The notes: generated by a model from the letters alone, not told the origin. 64,000 nucleotides of DNA from Halovulum dunhuangense (GCF_013093415.1 NZ_JABFBC010000001.1:1798001-1862000), one strand, 5' to 3'; shown: positions 18,297 through 29,893, numbered from the stretch's first letter. Program-made: numbers and translations.

Positions 18297-19949
18297 ATGT
18301 CTTCAACCGTTCTGCACCGGGGCGCACTGGCGCTTGCGTTGCTTCTGATCCTGCTCGTCTACTCCGGATTTCAGCGGGAGTTCGTCGACGATACGCTGAT
18401 CACCTTCGTCTACGCCCGGAACTTCGTCGAACACGGCTTTCCCTACTGGCACCCGGATCTGCCACCCGTCGACGGCTTCACCAGCGCGGGGCACATGCTG
18501 GCGCTGGCGGCACTTCACGCGACGGGGCTGGGGCTGGTCGCGGCAAACTCGATCCTGATGTTCGGCGCGGGCGCGCTGATCATCTGGCTCTATCTGGGCG
18601 CGGTGCGCGGCCTGTCGCTGGCCGCGCAGATCGGCGGTGGGCTGGTCATCGTGCTGAACTCCAGCCTCGCGGCCTGGACCGGGGCCGGGCTGGACGGCAT
18701 ACCCTATGCCGCGGTCTTCTTCGCTACATACCTGGCGCTCGAACGGGCCATTTCCCTGGGCCGGTTCACGCCGTCGTTGACCCTTGCGCTCTGTGCGCTG
18801 GCGCTGATGCGACCCGAGGGGCAGATCATCGGGTTGGGGATCCTGGCCTTCTGGATCGCGCTTCTGGTGATGCGCCGGGTGGGACGGGGCGGCCTCGGAT
18901 GGCTGCCTGTCGTACTGGTTTTAATTCTCGGCATCTTTGCGGTCCGCATGACGATCTACGGCCACCCGCTGCCGAATACCTTCTACGCCAAGAGCGGCGA
19001 CCGGATGGCAGAGCTTGAGGCAGGGCTCTATTATCTCTGGGGCTGGCTGGTGACGGGCGCGGGGCTTCTTTCAATAGCGATCCCGCTGGCGGTCCTGCGC
19101 GGCTCGGGCGGCTGGCTTCGGCTTCTGTTCCTTCTGGGAAACATTGCGCTGGTCGCTGTGGCGGGGGGCGATTCACACATTGCCTTCCGCTTCATGCTGC
19201 CGGTCCTGCCGCTGATCGCGATGGATGTGGCCTGGCTGCTGAACCGCGTCGAGACGCGCCGGATCGCGGCCGTCCTGTTGCTGGTCCCGTTCTACCTGGC
19301 GCTGCAAGGCCAACCGCTGCTGGCCGGGCGCCCGCCATTGGCTGCATTGCAGGCCAGCCTTGCCGCGATCGGAAAGGGAGAGTGGCCGATGCGGGAGATC
19401 GGGCATGCATCGAACGCGGCGCGGGACATTGCTGCGGCGAAGGAACTTTCGTTCCTTTTCCCGCCTGACACTCCCATTGCTGCTACAGATGTCGGGGCAC
19501 TCGCCTACGGTCTTGACCAGCCGGTCATCGACGCTCTGGGGCTGAACAATCCGGATCTGGCGCATTTGCCCAAACTCGACGGGGAACAAAACCGATGGGG
19601 GCTGCCCCGGGTAGCGCTTCTGGCGGAAGCAGAGGTGCCGGTGTTTCATTTCTGGTTTCCGTCGAGCCATGCCTGGAGTGCGTCGGGGATCATTTACGGT
19701 GAAGAAAGCTGCTCCGTTCCCGCACGGATGTTCGCGACATTTGTCGATCTGGGTGGTCAGGCCCTCGCCGACAATTATGCGTTGGTTTCGGTCCCAGCAT
19801 CAGATGCAAGGTCCCACCCGCTCAATCTGGTCGTACATCAGCGGGAACTCGTGACTTTGTCCCTACGGGTACCGGAAATCGAGGTGACGACGGAAGTGCG
19901 CGATTTCGCCGAGATCTGTGCAGAGAGTATCGCAGAATGGGGAAGCTAG
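18297..19949 (+). CDS. GT-C type polyprenyl-linked membrane glycosyltransferase
   Basis: A 550-residue protein with about ten membrane segments and a soluble tail of about 200 residues. The first periplasmic loop has FVDDTLITFVYARNFVEHG, the acidic motif of GT-C enzymes that use lipid-linked sugars. The tail carries AATDVGALAY and PVIDALGLNNPDLA, as in AftB-like arabinosyltransferases. It may modify a surface glycan; donor and acceptor are unknown. No strong ribosome site precedes the ATG, and GC is lower than its neighbours, suggesting exchange of this gene. Confidence 0.7.
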   Translation: MSSTVLHRGALALALLLILLVYSGFQREFVDDTLITFVYARNFVEHGFPYWHPDLPPVDGFTSAGHMLALAALHATGLGLVAANSILMFGAGALIIWLYLGAVRGLSLAAQIGGGLVIVLNSSLAAWTGAGLDGIPYAAVFFATYLALERAISLGRFTPSLTLALCALALMRPEGQIIGLGILAFWIALLVMRRVGRGGLGWLPVVLVLILGIFAVRMTIYGHPLPNTFYAKSGDRMAELEAGLYYLWGWLVTGAGLLSIAIPLAVLRGSGGWLRLLFLLGNIALVAVAGGDSHIAFRFMLPVLPLIAMDVAWLLNRVETRRIAAVLLLVPFYLALQGQPLLAGRPPLAALQASLAAIGKGEWPMREIGHASNAARDIAAAKELSFLFPPDTPIAATDVGALAYGLDQPVIDALGLNNPDLAHLPKLDGEQNRWGLPRVALLAEAEVPVFHFWFPSSHAWSASGIIYGEESCSVPARMFATFVDLGGQALADNYALVSVPASDARSHPLNLVVHQRELVTLSLRVPEIEVTTEVRDFAEICAESIAEWGS

Positions 19950-19991
19950 ATTGGATGTCGATTGTCCAACGATATTCCCGCCCCAACCCTC

Positions 19992-20020
19992 TTGCGCAGC
20001 CCCGCGCAGTTGGGTATCAG
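19992..20020 (+). promoter_or_regulatory. Promoter of the tRNA-Val genes
   Basis: TTGCGC and TATCAG are separated by 17 bases, about 14 bases before the first tRNA. Confidence 0.6.
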
Positions 20021-20033
20021 CCTTCGCACCGGC

Positions 20034-20108
20034 GGGTGATTAGCTCAGTGGTAGAGCGCTTCGTTCACATCGAAGATGTCGGGAGTTCGAATCTCTCATC
20101 ACCCACCA
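20034..20108 (+). tRNA. tRNA-Val(CAC)
   Basis: A 75-nt cloverleaf with a 7-bp acceptor stem GGGTGAT/ATCACCC, anticodon stem CTTCG/CGAAG, loop TTCACAT (anticodon CAC, reading GTG), TTCGAAT T loop and encoded CCA. It is followed 24 bases later by a second Val tRNA with an identical acceptor stem. Confidence 0.97.
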
Positions 20109-20131
20109 TTTCCCCCCGCCCGGGCGGGCCC

Positions 20132-20207
<76 letters not shown>

Positions 20208-20465
20208 TGCGGGGCGGTGAGCGGCTGGATATGCGCAGCTGCGCGCTGCTAGTCTTCGCTCGTGGGGCATGGACGCGGTTGCAATCGCCCTTGTGGTCTG
20301 CGCGGTCGACATCGCGCATCGCCCCAGGTTGCGGCGTCGGCCGGCCGGGGTCGCCTTGCCTCCTTGCCTGTGGCCGCGGACGAAGGATCGGGCGCGGCTG
20401 GAGCGGCCGCTGCGGATGCGCCGGGCGTTCGGGGTGAAAAGACTGAAAAGGGCTTCAATCCCGTC
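20208..20465. other. Gap between tRNA-Val and tRNA-Asp genes
   Basis: No convincing gene. Short frames here lack ribosome sites and recognisable sequence. A GC-rich self-complementary stretch (GCGCAGCTGCGCGC) may end the tRNA-Val transcript, but no T tract follows. Confidence 0.4.
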
Positions 20466-20494
20466 TTGACGCCCCGGCGGTGCGAACGTAGAAG
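20466..20494 (+). promoter_or_regulatory. Promoter of the tRNA-Asp genes
   Basis: TTGACG and TAGAAG are separated by 17 bases. The likely transcript starts about 30 bases before the first tRNA-Asp. Confidence 0.6.
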
Positions 20495-20529
20495 CAGCAC
20501 ACCTCGGAACTGCCCGAGGCGATGATCGC

Positions 20530-20606
20530 GCGGTTGTAGCTCAGTCGGTTAGAGTGCCGGCCTGTCACGCCGGAGGTCGCGGGTTCGAGCCCCGTCAACC
20601 GCGCCA
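20530..20606 (+). tRNA. tRNA-Asp(GTC), first copy
   Basis: A 77-nt cloverleaf with acceptor GCGGTTG/CAACCGC, anticodon loop CTGTCAC (GTC), TTCGAGC T loop and encoded CCA. It is identical to the copy that follows 25 bases later. Confidence 0.97.
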
Positions 20607-20631
20607 CATCGCCCCGTGTTCCAGGAAATGC

Positions 20632-20708
20632 GCGGTTGTAGCTCAGTCGGTTAGAGTGCCGGCCTGTCACGCCGGAGGTCGCGGGTTCGAGCCCCGTCAA
20701 CCGCGCCA
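20632..20708 (+). tRNA. tRNA-Asp(GTC), second copy
   Basis: Identical to the preceding tRNA-Asp over all 77 bases, with CCA encoded. It is the last recognisable core gene before the accessory island. Confidence 0.97.
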
Positions 20709-21020
20709 CTTTCTTTCCCGGATGTCCGGTCTTCACACCTACGATCGAACCTTCCATCGGCGCGTACGTTCCGCGCCTGGGACTTGGCGCATACCCGAGA
20801 GTTCGTTTCTCCGAAATCAGGCGTATTGAAACGGGTTGTTCTGCGGGATCCGTGGGGCGGGATTGATCGGGGAACAACGGAAACCGGAAGGCGCGTGCAA
20901 TCGCCATTCTCCGCCGCCTGCGCGCTGGCACATGGCGGTGCCGCTGGTGTTACGACTACCTGCCCAAATATGTGCGGGCCGATGCGCTCTTTTGCGGGGA
21001 ATCCTCTCAAAAGAGGGCCT
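20709..21020. other. Left end of the accessory island, no gene seen
   Basis: Mixed-composition DNA with no supported gene. It holds an inverted repeat CTCTTTTG (20987) and CAAAAGAG (21008) close to the truncated methyltransferase. No copy of the tRNA-Ser 3' end, which would mark an attachment site, is visible. Confidence 0.4.
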
Positions 21021-21245
21021 CTAGATTGAGGAAAAATGAGAGTGCGGCGTCCATTGAGTTTGAGTAGCTCCACTTCCTGCAACTTGCAGGAGCGCCTTCA
21101 GCGCCTCGAGGTTGTCCCCTTGAACCAGGAGCCCCTCGTCGCCCGCGCCATGGCTCAGATCGGGCACCTCATCCAGTAGCCGATACGGCACACGATCCGC
21201 CGCCCGCAGATCCTCGTCTCTCGTCAACCAGTGCAGAAGCGGCAT
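21021..21245 (-). pseudogene. Amino-terminal stub of a site-specific DNA methyltransferase (type III Mod-like)
   Basis: The first 54 residues (MPLLHWLTRDEDL, RVPYRLL, LVQGDNLEALKALL) match the start of type III Mod-type adenine methyltransferases, just before their DPPY motif. Homology then stops near 21086 and 20 unrelated residues lead to a stop. All catalytic motifs are lost. A GAGGATCGGGC ribosome site and ATG remain, so a short peptide may still be made. The break lies at a 15-base palindrome (21076-21090), suggesting a recombination end point. Confidence 0.75.
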
Positions 21246-21341
21246 GCCCGATCCTCATTCTCGCCACCGGATCTTCGTGGCCCGGCTTCCCCGCCGCACG
21301 ATAGGGGATGAGGGTTCCGGGGGAAAGCGATCAGGTCGAGG

Positions 21342-21506
21342 TCACTCCCAGCCGCGGCGAATGTCAGTCCGGTGGCACTCCGGGCAATGGATGCTGGATG
21401 TGGGCGTCCGCTCCTCGCGGGCTTCTCGCTTTTCATGCTCGGTCAACGCTTCGGCCATGAATCGATGGCCGCAGTTGTTGCATCGTAATCGGATTGTCTC
21501 AGGCAA
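21342..21506 (-). CDS. 54-residue zinc-ribbon protein coupled to the TIR gene
   Basis: A small frame with paired Cys motifs CNNC (residues 9-12) and CPEC (41-44), the spacing of a zinc ribbon, separated by a charged helix-like linker (TEHEKREAREER). The TTG start overlaps the TIR stop region by eight bases and has GGGAG six bases upstream, so translation coupled to the TIR gene is likely. I do not recognise a named family. It could bind nucleic acid or the TIR protein; both are guesses. Confidence 0.6.
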   Translation of the reverse strand: MPETIRLRCNNCGHRFMAEALTEHEKREAREERTPTSSIHCPECHRTDIRRGWE

Positions 21507-22446
21507 GGCTCACTCCCGCTTGCGCCAGGAATTCTGCCCACAAGCTTTCGGCCGCCTGGTGCGGTGTCATGCGATCCCGCTCGTTGCCACTCATGAAGTT
21601 CATCATGGCCGTCAGGAACATCTCGTATTCGTCGTGCTCGACGTTGAGGCAGCCGTTGGACGTGTTGTCGTCGGCGTCTTCGGCGAAGACATATGATATG
21701 TCCCCGAGGACATGGCCGCCCGTCGAGCAGCGAACGGTGATGTGGGCGGTGCCGCCACGCATCCGGGTCCGGTTCACCACGGTGCAGGAAAACTTCTTGT
21801 CTGACCTGTCCGTGAACCTGCCGCGAAGGTCCTCGAGGGCGTCCAGCTCGGCGGTCGCGTCCTGAAAGTAGCGCCGGATTTCGTCGAATGCCTGATCTCT
21901 GAAGTCGCTCCGGTCGATCTCGTCGAACTGGCGCTGCACCCTGTATTTGCGTGGTTGAGCCACCGACGCAGGGGCTCTGCCAAATTCTGGCTGCGAAGTA
22001 GCTGGTGCCTGATCCATGTCATCGAGGACGCGGGCGACTTCCTCCACGATGTTCAGGAACGCAGTGTTCTCGTTGGTCCAGTTGCTGATCGGCTTCCCGT
22101 CCTTGGGCAAGGCCTTGAGCTTCCTGAACGGGCTCGATTTCCAGTAGCAGTCCTCCACGATGATCGGAATGACCCGCGCCGTCCCCTGCTCGTGGCGCTC
22201 CATGGCCCGGGCCATCTCTCTGTCCATGCAGTAGTCCGAGTTCAGGAAGTCCGGGCTTATGAGCAGGATGATGATGTCGCAGTCCTCCAACTCGGCCGAG
22301 ATCTGCCCGTCGATCTCTTCGCCGGCACGAATTTCGCGATCATACCAGGTCTCGATCCGCCCATCACGACGCAGGGGGGACAGATGGGTCTTCAGCCTCT
22401 CCAGCGTCTCCTCGTCGCGGTGTGAGTAGGAAACGAAGATCTTCAT
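21499..22446 (-). CDS. TIR-domain protein with conserved C-terminal domain, probable defence NADase
   Basis: A 315-residue cytosolic protein. Residues 1 to about 130 form a TIR domain (KIFVSYSHRDEE at the start, LLISPDFLNSDYCMDREM in the middle). Glu77 sits where TIR NADases have their catalytic Glu. Residues about 175-315 (FDEIDRSDFRDQAF, RRYFQDAT, TPHQAAESLWAEF) form a second domain also seen fused to TIR in other bacteria, perhaps a sensor. Bacterial TIR enzymes often deplete NAD during phage infection. It lies in a decayed mobile island, first gene of a two-gene unit. Confidence 0.8.
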   Translation of the reverse strand: MKIFVSYSHRDEETLERLKTHLSPLRRDGRIETWYDREIRAGEEIDGQISAELEDCDIIILLISPDFLNSDYCMDREMARAMERHEQGTARVIPIIVEDCYWKSSPFRKLKALPKDGKPISNWTNENTAFLNIVEEVARVLDDMDQAPATSQPEFGRAPASVAQPRKYRVQRQFDEIDRSDFRDQAFDEIRRYFQDATAELDALEDLRGRFTDRSDKKFSCTVVNRTRMRGGTAHITVRCSTGGHVLGDISYVFAEDADDNTSNGCLNVEHDEYEMFLTAMMNFMSGNERDRMTPHQAAESLWAEFLAQAGVSLA

Positions 22447-22473
22447 AACGGCGCCTGTTCATTATTTGTTCCG

Positions 22474-22502
22474 AAAATACAGATCGCCATGGCGGTCGTC
22501 AA
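22474..22502 (-). promoter_or_regulatory. Promoter of the TIR gene
   Basis: On the minus strand TTGACG and TATTTT are separated by 17 bases, giving a leader of about 20 bases to the TIR ATG. The -10 area is AT-rich relative to its surroundings. Confidence 0.55.
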
Positions 22503-22522
22503 CCGCGCGGCAGGATCCAAGA

Positions 22523-22780
22523 TCAAAGCTCGGGAAGCCCCAGAAAATGGCGGTCCTTCCTGTTCGTGATCATGGCGTCGATTCTTGCCTTTATCCGCGG
22601 GGCTTGCTCCGCAGGGACTGTTTCCAGGAAGGCCAGGAAGGCGCCGCCGTAGATGATCTTTCTGCGGGCATCCGCGCGTCGGCTCTCTTCTTTCGCCTTC
22701 TGCGCGAGGTCGGAGAGAAGCGCCTTCTTCTGCTCGATCTCGCGGCTCAGCACCTCGATCTTCTTCTGGTTTCTCGACAT
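22523..22780 (-). CDS. TraD-like conjugal transfer/mobilisation accessory protein
   Basis: An 85-residue charged protein. It has a coiled amino half (MSRNQKKIEVLSREIEQKK) and then RRADARRKIIYGGAFLAFLE, the signature of the short TraD family that accompanies relaxases of mobilisable elements. AAGGA and a proper spacer support the ATG at 22780. No relaxase is present, so the protein is probably a leftover of the element that carried the TIR gene. Confidence 0.65.
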   Translation of the reverse strand: MSRNQKKIEVLSREIEQKKALLSDLAQKAKEESRRADARRKIIYGGAFLAFLETVPAEQAPRIKARIDAMITNRKDRHFLGLPEL

Positions 22781-22980
22781 CCCGTTTTCCTTCTGTCCAT
22801 GAACCCCCGGAGGGATGTCGTGCCCGGGTCGGCGCTCCGCTTCATCTTTCTTGCGACCATGATTGACTGCGGCGGTTTCGGAACCTGACGACCAAGGAGG
22901 TCGGAAGGCGCCGCAAAACATGGCGGCGTCTGGACTTTCGACCAAGATCTTCTTTCTCTCTGGCTAACCAAGGGAAATAA

Positions 22981-24063
22981 ATGTCATCAAACGTGTATAT
23001 CCCCCGAAACAGCAAGTATTACTACCTACGCGTCAGTATCGACGGGAAGTAATACCGGGAGTCGCTTCGCACAACTTCTAAGCGGGCCGCAGAGAAGAAA
23101 GCGCGAGAAAGGATCAAGGATCTGAGAGGTAAGGCCGGACGTGGCGAGACCGAGTGGCTCTTTCATGTTGGCTTCACGAGCTTCTACGACAGTCTTGATC
23201 AAGACGATGAGGGTCATGGCTGGTCCTCCACGACCCGCGCACGTTATCAGACGAGTCTGCGCCAGATCGGTCTGACTTTGACCGAGGTCTTCCAAGAGCG
23301 TGGCGAGGACATCGAGGCAATCGGAGCATGGGAGGTCGACCTTAGATCGGTCTCGGAATTCGTCTCCATGCGCAAGGATGCGGGGGCTTCGATCGCGACG
23401 ATCAATCGCGACCTGACCGCTTTCAACCATCTCATGCGGCACATCAAGAACATGGGCTGGATCGATACAAATCCGGTCCTGCAGTTCGAGAGGCAGGGAA
23501 TGAAAGAGAGCCTTCCTGACATCGTTCTCCCCACCTATGAGGAAATCAAAAAGCTGGGTCGGCGCGCCCCCGGCACTCTGTTCTTCTTCCCGACGTTCCT
23601 CGATGCGACTGGGGGCCGCGTGACAGAGATGTCGATGATCAAGTGGGCGGACGTGAAAGGCATGGAGCGACCAGTTGAGGGCCATGTCACGCTGACCCTT
23701 CGGCATACGAAGGGGCGCAAGGTTCGGACAATCACGCTTCGCCAGCAAGCGATCGACATCCTGTTGAAGATCCCGCGGTCCAATCAGTCGCCGTACGTCT
23801 TCTGGAACAAGACCGAGGATGGCTACTACCGCACCGCGGCCAACCTGTTCTGGGACTATGCGCAGGAGACGGGGTTCGCCGCCCGGCTCCATGACATCCG
23901 CCACAAGTTCGCGATCGAGCGGCTGAAGGAGGGCTGGTCGGTCTACCGGGTGCAGGGCTACATCGGCCATGGCTCGGTGAAGACGACCGAGCGATATTAT
24001 TTCCGCTACCTGTCGCAGGAGCAGCAGGCGATCGCCAATGCGGACGGCAACGTCGGTCTCTGA
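22981..24063 (+). pseudogene. Tyrosine-recombinase integrase broken by one in-frame stop
   Basis: A 361-codon frame with ribosome site AAGGGA, an arm-binding start (VYIPRNSKYYYLRVS), a core-binding domain and a complete catalytic domain: Arg213, Lys244, His304-x-x-Arg307, His330, Tyr339. Codon 24 (23050-23052) is TAA in DGK-stop-YRESL. A single base change from CAA or GAA would explain it. Full-length protein would need readthrough; restart further in would lose the core-binding part. The element is probably fixed in place beside tRNA-Ser. Confidence 0.85.
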
Positions 24064-24086
24064 CTTACGCTCGCCGCAGACCATGA

Positions 24087-24120
24087 AAGCCCCGCCCGAA
24101 ACGGCGGGGCTTCGTCGTTT
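24087..24120 (+). terminator. Terminator after the integrase
   Basis: A perfect 10-bp stem AAGCCCCGCC/GGCGGGGCTT with a 6-base loop, followed by a T-rich stretch (CGTCGTTT). Confidence 0.75.
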
Positions 24121-24163
24121 CAGCAGATTTGATCGGATGTTGTCGAGGCACATGCGATGACAG

Positions 24164-24216
24164 GTCGGCATAGTCGGCGGAGCCGGCGCGGCAAAAAGGC
24201 GTCATACTATGCCGAC
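24164..24216. repeat. Inverted repeat between integrase and tRNA-Ser
   Basis: GTCGGCATAGT (24164-24174) and ACTATGCCGAC (24206-24216) are perfect 11-base inverted copies 31 bases apart. The position between an integrase and its probable tRNA target suggests integrase arm or excision sites. Confidence 0.5.
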
Positions 24217-24286
24217 TCCGGCACCGCTCGTCATATTGGGCCTGAGAGCGTTAAGCACGGAAGATCTATGTATATCAATGGTTTAG

Positions 24287-24376
24287 TGGCGGAGAGACAG
24301 GGATTCGAACCCTGGGTGGGGTCGCCCCCACAACGGTTTTCGAGACCGCCCCGTTCGACCACTCCGGCACCTCTCC
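24287..24376 (-). tRNA. tRNA-Ser(CGA)
   Basis: A 90-nt class II tRNA with acceptor GGAGAGG/TCTCTCC (terminal GU), anticodon loop CTCGAAA (CGA, reading TCG), a long variable arm and encoded CCA. Its 3' end faces the integrase, the usual layout when a tRNA is the insertion target. Confidence 0.96.
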
Positions 24377-24480
24377 GCACGAGGCTGTGGCCTGTGCGCG
24401 GCTGTTTAGGGATCGGCCGCGGCTTTCGCAAGGGGAAAATTCGGGCGCTCCGGCGGGTCGCGCCGGGCGGGTGAAAGCGG

Positions 24481-24509
24481 TTGACTTCGCCCGGTGTTTT
24501 GCCCATACA
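24481..24509 (+). promoter_or_regulatory. Promoter of rplU-rpmA
   Basis: TTGACT and CATACA are separated by 17 bases. It leaves a leader of about 130 bases before rplU, in which I see no clear conserved structure. Confidence 0.55.
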
Positions 24510-24645
24510 GCGGGCTTCCAGACCCTGGGGCATCCGCGCTGGGGCCAATCATTGCCCGGATCCGCCGGGCACGCTGTTCGAGGCGCGGGCGACCGCAGCA
24601 ACGCCGCAAGGGGCCGCAGAACGCGACAGACAGGAGACGAACGCA

Positions 24646-25023
24646 ATGTTTGCGGTTCTGAAGACTGGCGGCAAGCAGTACAAGGTTGCCAAGAACGACA
24701 CCTTCGCCGTCGAGAAACTCGCGGCAGAGCCGGGCGAGACGGTGCAGTTCAACGACATTCTCATGCTGGGCGGCGATGCGGTCACCGTGGGCGTGCCCTT
24801 CGTGGCCGATGCCGCGGTGCAGGCCGAGGTGGTGGACCAGTTCAAGGGTCCCAAGACCATTTCCTACAAGAAGCGCCGGCGGAAGCACTCTTCCCAGCGC
24901 AAGAAGGGCCACCGCCAGCAGCTGACCATGGTCCGCGTGACCGAGATCCTGGCCAGCGGTGCGGGCAAGTCGGGCGTGAAGGCCGCGATCGGTGCCGGGT
25001 CGGCCCCGGCGGCAGCTGAATAA
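24646..25023 (+). CDS. rplU: Ribosomal protein L21
   Basis: A 125-residue large-subunit protein: [14 protein letters not shown] start, [17 protein letters not shown] rRNA-binding stretch and an alanine-rich tail slightly longer than in most bacteria. CAGGAG precedes the ATG. It is followed by rpmA after 12 bases, the usual rplU-rpmA-obg order. Confidence 0.97.
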   Translation: MFAVLKTGGKQYKVAKNDTFAVEKLAAEPGETVQFNDILMLGGDAVTVGVPFVADAAVQAEVVDQFKGPKTISYKKRRRKHSSQRKKGHRQQLTMVRVTEILASGAGKSGVKAAIGAGSAPAAAE

Positions 25024-25035
25024 GGAGACGGGCAG

Positions 25036-25305
25036 ATGGCACACAAGAAAGCAGGCGGTTCCTCCCGCAATGGTCGCGATACCGCGGGCCGTCGTCTGGG
25101 CGTCAAGAAGTACGGCGGCGAAGCCGTGATTCCGGGCAACATCATCGTTCGCCAGCGCGGCACCAAGTGGTGGCCGGGCCAGAACGTGGGCCTGGGCCGC
25201 GATCACACCATCTTTGCGACTGCCGAGGGCAAGGTGACCTTTCACAAGGGCCTGAAGGGCCGCACCTTCATTTCGGTTCTTCCGGCTGCCGAGGCGGCGG
25301 AGTAA
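25036..25305 (+). CDS. rpmA: Ribosomal protein L27
   Basis: An 89-residue large-subunit protein: [15 protein letters not shown] start, [15 protein letters not shown] core. It contacts the peptidyl-transferase centre. A terminator follows, but obg lies one gene further on. Confidence 0.97.
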   Translation: MAHKKAGGSSRNGRDTAGRRLGVKKYGGEAVIPGNIIVRQRGTKWWPGQNVGLGRDHTIFATAEGKVTFHKGLKGRTFISVLPAAEAAE

Positions 25306-25332
25306 CCGACCCTCAGGTCACGACGGAATCGG

Positions 25333-28111
<2,779 letters not shown>

Positions 28112-28122
28112 GGGAGGCGCGC

Positions 28123-29391
28123 ATGGACGGGGCGGAACTGGACATACCCGCACTGATGCAGGACATCGGGCGGCGGGCACGCGCGGCAAGCGCGGTGCTT
28201 GCCACTGCCGGCGCAGGGACGAAGCGCCAGGCGCTGGAGGCGGCGGCGGACGCGGTCTGGGCCGCGCGCACGGCGATCATCGAGGCCAATGCGCGCGATC
28301 TGGACTATGGCCGCGAAAAGGGCCTGTCGGCGGCGATGATGGACCGGCTGCGCCTGGACGAGGCGCGCATCCGCGGCATCGCCGACGGCCTGCGCGCGGT
28401 GGCGGGGCAGGCCGATCCGGTGGGCCGGGTGCTGGCGGAATGGGACATGCCCTCGGGGTTGCATATCCGCCGGGTGGCGACGCCGCTGGGCGTGATCGGC
28501 GTGATCTACGAAAGCCGGCCCAACGTCACGGCGGATGCCGGCGGGCTGTGCCTGAAATCCGGCAACGCGGCGATCCTGCGGGGAGGGTCGGAGAGTTTCC
28601 ATTCCTCCAGCGCCATACATGCCTGCCTGGTCGAGGGGCTGCGGGCCGCGGGGCTGCCCGAGGACGCGATCCAGCTTGTGCCGACGCGCGACCGCGCCGC
28701 CGTGGGTGCGCTGCTGACCATGACCGAATACGTCGATGTGGTGGTGCCGCGTGGTGGCAAGGGACTCGTGGGCCTGGTGCAGGCCGAGGCGCGGGTGCCG
28801 GTCTTTGCCCATCTCGAGGGGATCGTGCACATCTATGTGGATGCTGCCGCCGAGCCGGACCTGGTTTCCCCGGTGGTGCTGAACGCCAAGACGCGGCGAC
28901 CCGGCATCTGCGGCGCGGTGGAATGCCTGCTGATCGACCGCGCCTACCTGGCGGCACAAGGGCCGAAGGTGATCGAGGATCTGCTTGCGGCAGGCGTCGA
29001 GGTGCGCGTGGGCGAGGGACTGGAGCATCTGCCGGGAACCACTCCCGCGACCGAAGCCGACTGGGGCCGCGAGTATCTGGACCGGATCATCGCGGTGAAG
29101 CTGGTCGACGGGGTGGACGCGGCGATCGCCCATGTGCGGCGCTACGGCTCGCAGCACACCGATTGCATCCTGACCCAGGACGACGCCGTTGCCGCGCGCT
29201 TCTTCGCGGAACTCGACAGCGCGATCCTGATGCGCAACGCCTCGACCCAGTTCGCAGATGGCGGCGAGTTCGGGATGGGCGCGGAAATCGGCATCGCCAC
29301 CGGCAAGCTGCATGCGCGCGGCCCCGTCGGCGCCGAGCAGCTGACCAGCTTCAAGTACCTGGTCGAGGGGCAGGGCAGCCTGCGGCCCTAA
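28123..29391 (+). CDS. proA: Gamma-glutamyl phosphate reductase
   Basis: A 422-residue NADPH enzyme, second step of proline synthesis. The aldehyde-dehydrogenase-type catalytic Cys is in [27 protein letters not shown] is the family start of the cofactor domain. GGAGG precedes the ATG. Its end overlaps the converging GNAT gene by four bases. Confidence 0.96.
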   Translation: MDGAELDIPALMQDIGRRARAASAVLATAGAGTKRQALEAAADAVWAARTAIIEANARDLDYGREKGLSAAMMDRLRLDEARIRGIADGLRAVAGQADPVGRVLAEWDMPSGLHIRRVATPLGVIGVIYESRPNVTADAGGLCLKSGNAAILRGGSESFHSSSAIHACLVEGLRAAGLPEDAIQLVPTRDRAAVGALLTMTEYVDVVVPRGGKGLVGLVQAEARVPVFAHLEGIVHIYVDAAAEPDLVSPVVLNAKTRRPGICGAVECLLIDRAYLAAQGPKVIEDLLAAGVEVRVGEGLEHLPGTTPATEADWGREYLDRIIAVKLVDGVDAAIAHVRRYGSQHTDCILTQDDAVAARFFAELDSAILMRNASTQFADGGEFGMGAEIGIATGKLHARGPVGAEQLTSFKYLVEGQGSLRP

Positions 29392-29807
29392 AGCAGCCGC
29401 GAGAACATCACCACCTGCTGCCCGGACAGGCCCTGCGTAGCGTAAAAGGCCCGGGCGGCATGATTGTCCGCCTCGGTCGCGAGCCATATCTCGGCGCAGC
29501 CCAGGTTGCGCGCAAGGGTCACGGCCGCCTGCATCAGCGCAGTGGCGATGCCCTGCCGCCGGAGCGCCGTGGCAACGCCCAGCTCTTCTATGTAAAGGCC
29601 GGGCGCCTTGTCGGGGTGGCGGTGCAGGACCGCAGAGAGTTGGCCCACGACGCGCCCTGCCTGGACGGCCACGAAAAGCCTTTGTGCGGGGTCCGCCAGA
29701 TAGGCGCCCAGATGCGCGGCCGTGGGGGGATGCGCGAACACCCCTTCCGCGACATGGTCGAGAAGGGCGGTATTGTGCCGGCCGATCAGGGTCACATGCG
29801 GGCTCAT
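29388..29807 (-). CDS. GNAT acetyltransferase
   Basis: A 139-residue acetyltransferase. The acetyl-CoA motif is [24 protein letters not shown] and a late [10 protein letters not shown] complete the fold. The layout resembles the AAC(3)-I group of small acetyltransferases, but drug modification cannot be inferred from this. Confidence 0.8.
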   Translation of the reverse strand: MSPHVTLIGRHNTALLDHVAEGVFAHPPTAAHLGAYLADPAQRLFVAVQAGRVVGQLSAVLHRHPDKAPGLYIEELGVATALRRQGIATALMQAAVTLARNLGCAEIWLATEADNHAARAFYATQGLSGQQVVMFSRLL

Positions 29808-29843
29808 GCGACAGGATTACCGCAAGTCCGGGCCGCGGGAATC

Positions 29844-29870
29844 AAAAAAGCCGCGGCAGGGCGCGGCTTT
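29844..29870 (-). terminator. Terminator after the DUF882 gene
   Basis: On the minus strand a 9-bp stem AAAGCCGCG/CGCGGCTTT is followed by a run of six T. Confidence 0.75.
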
Positions 29871-29893
29871 CGATGGGGGGGTGCGGTCGCGCG

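Noticed and set aside
15658-18327. 889-codon minus-strand frame opposite lon
   Set aside because: Pure antisense of a clear Lon protease; its low-complexity His/Arg/Leu/Asp content is typical of shadow frames in GC-rich DNA.
20269-20469. 66-codon plus-strand frame between tRNA genes
   Set aside because: No ribosome site, very basic composition and no recognisable pattern.
20709-21020. Left attachment site of the island as a copy of the tRNA-Ser 3' end
   Set aside because: No matching repeat could be found by eye; the two tRNA-Asp copies are complete genes and not an integration duplicate of tRNA-Ser.
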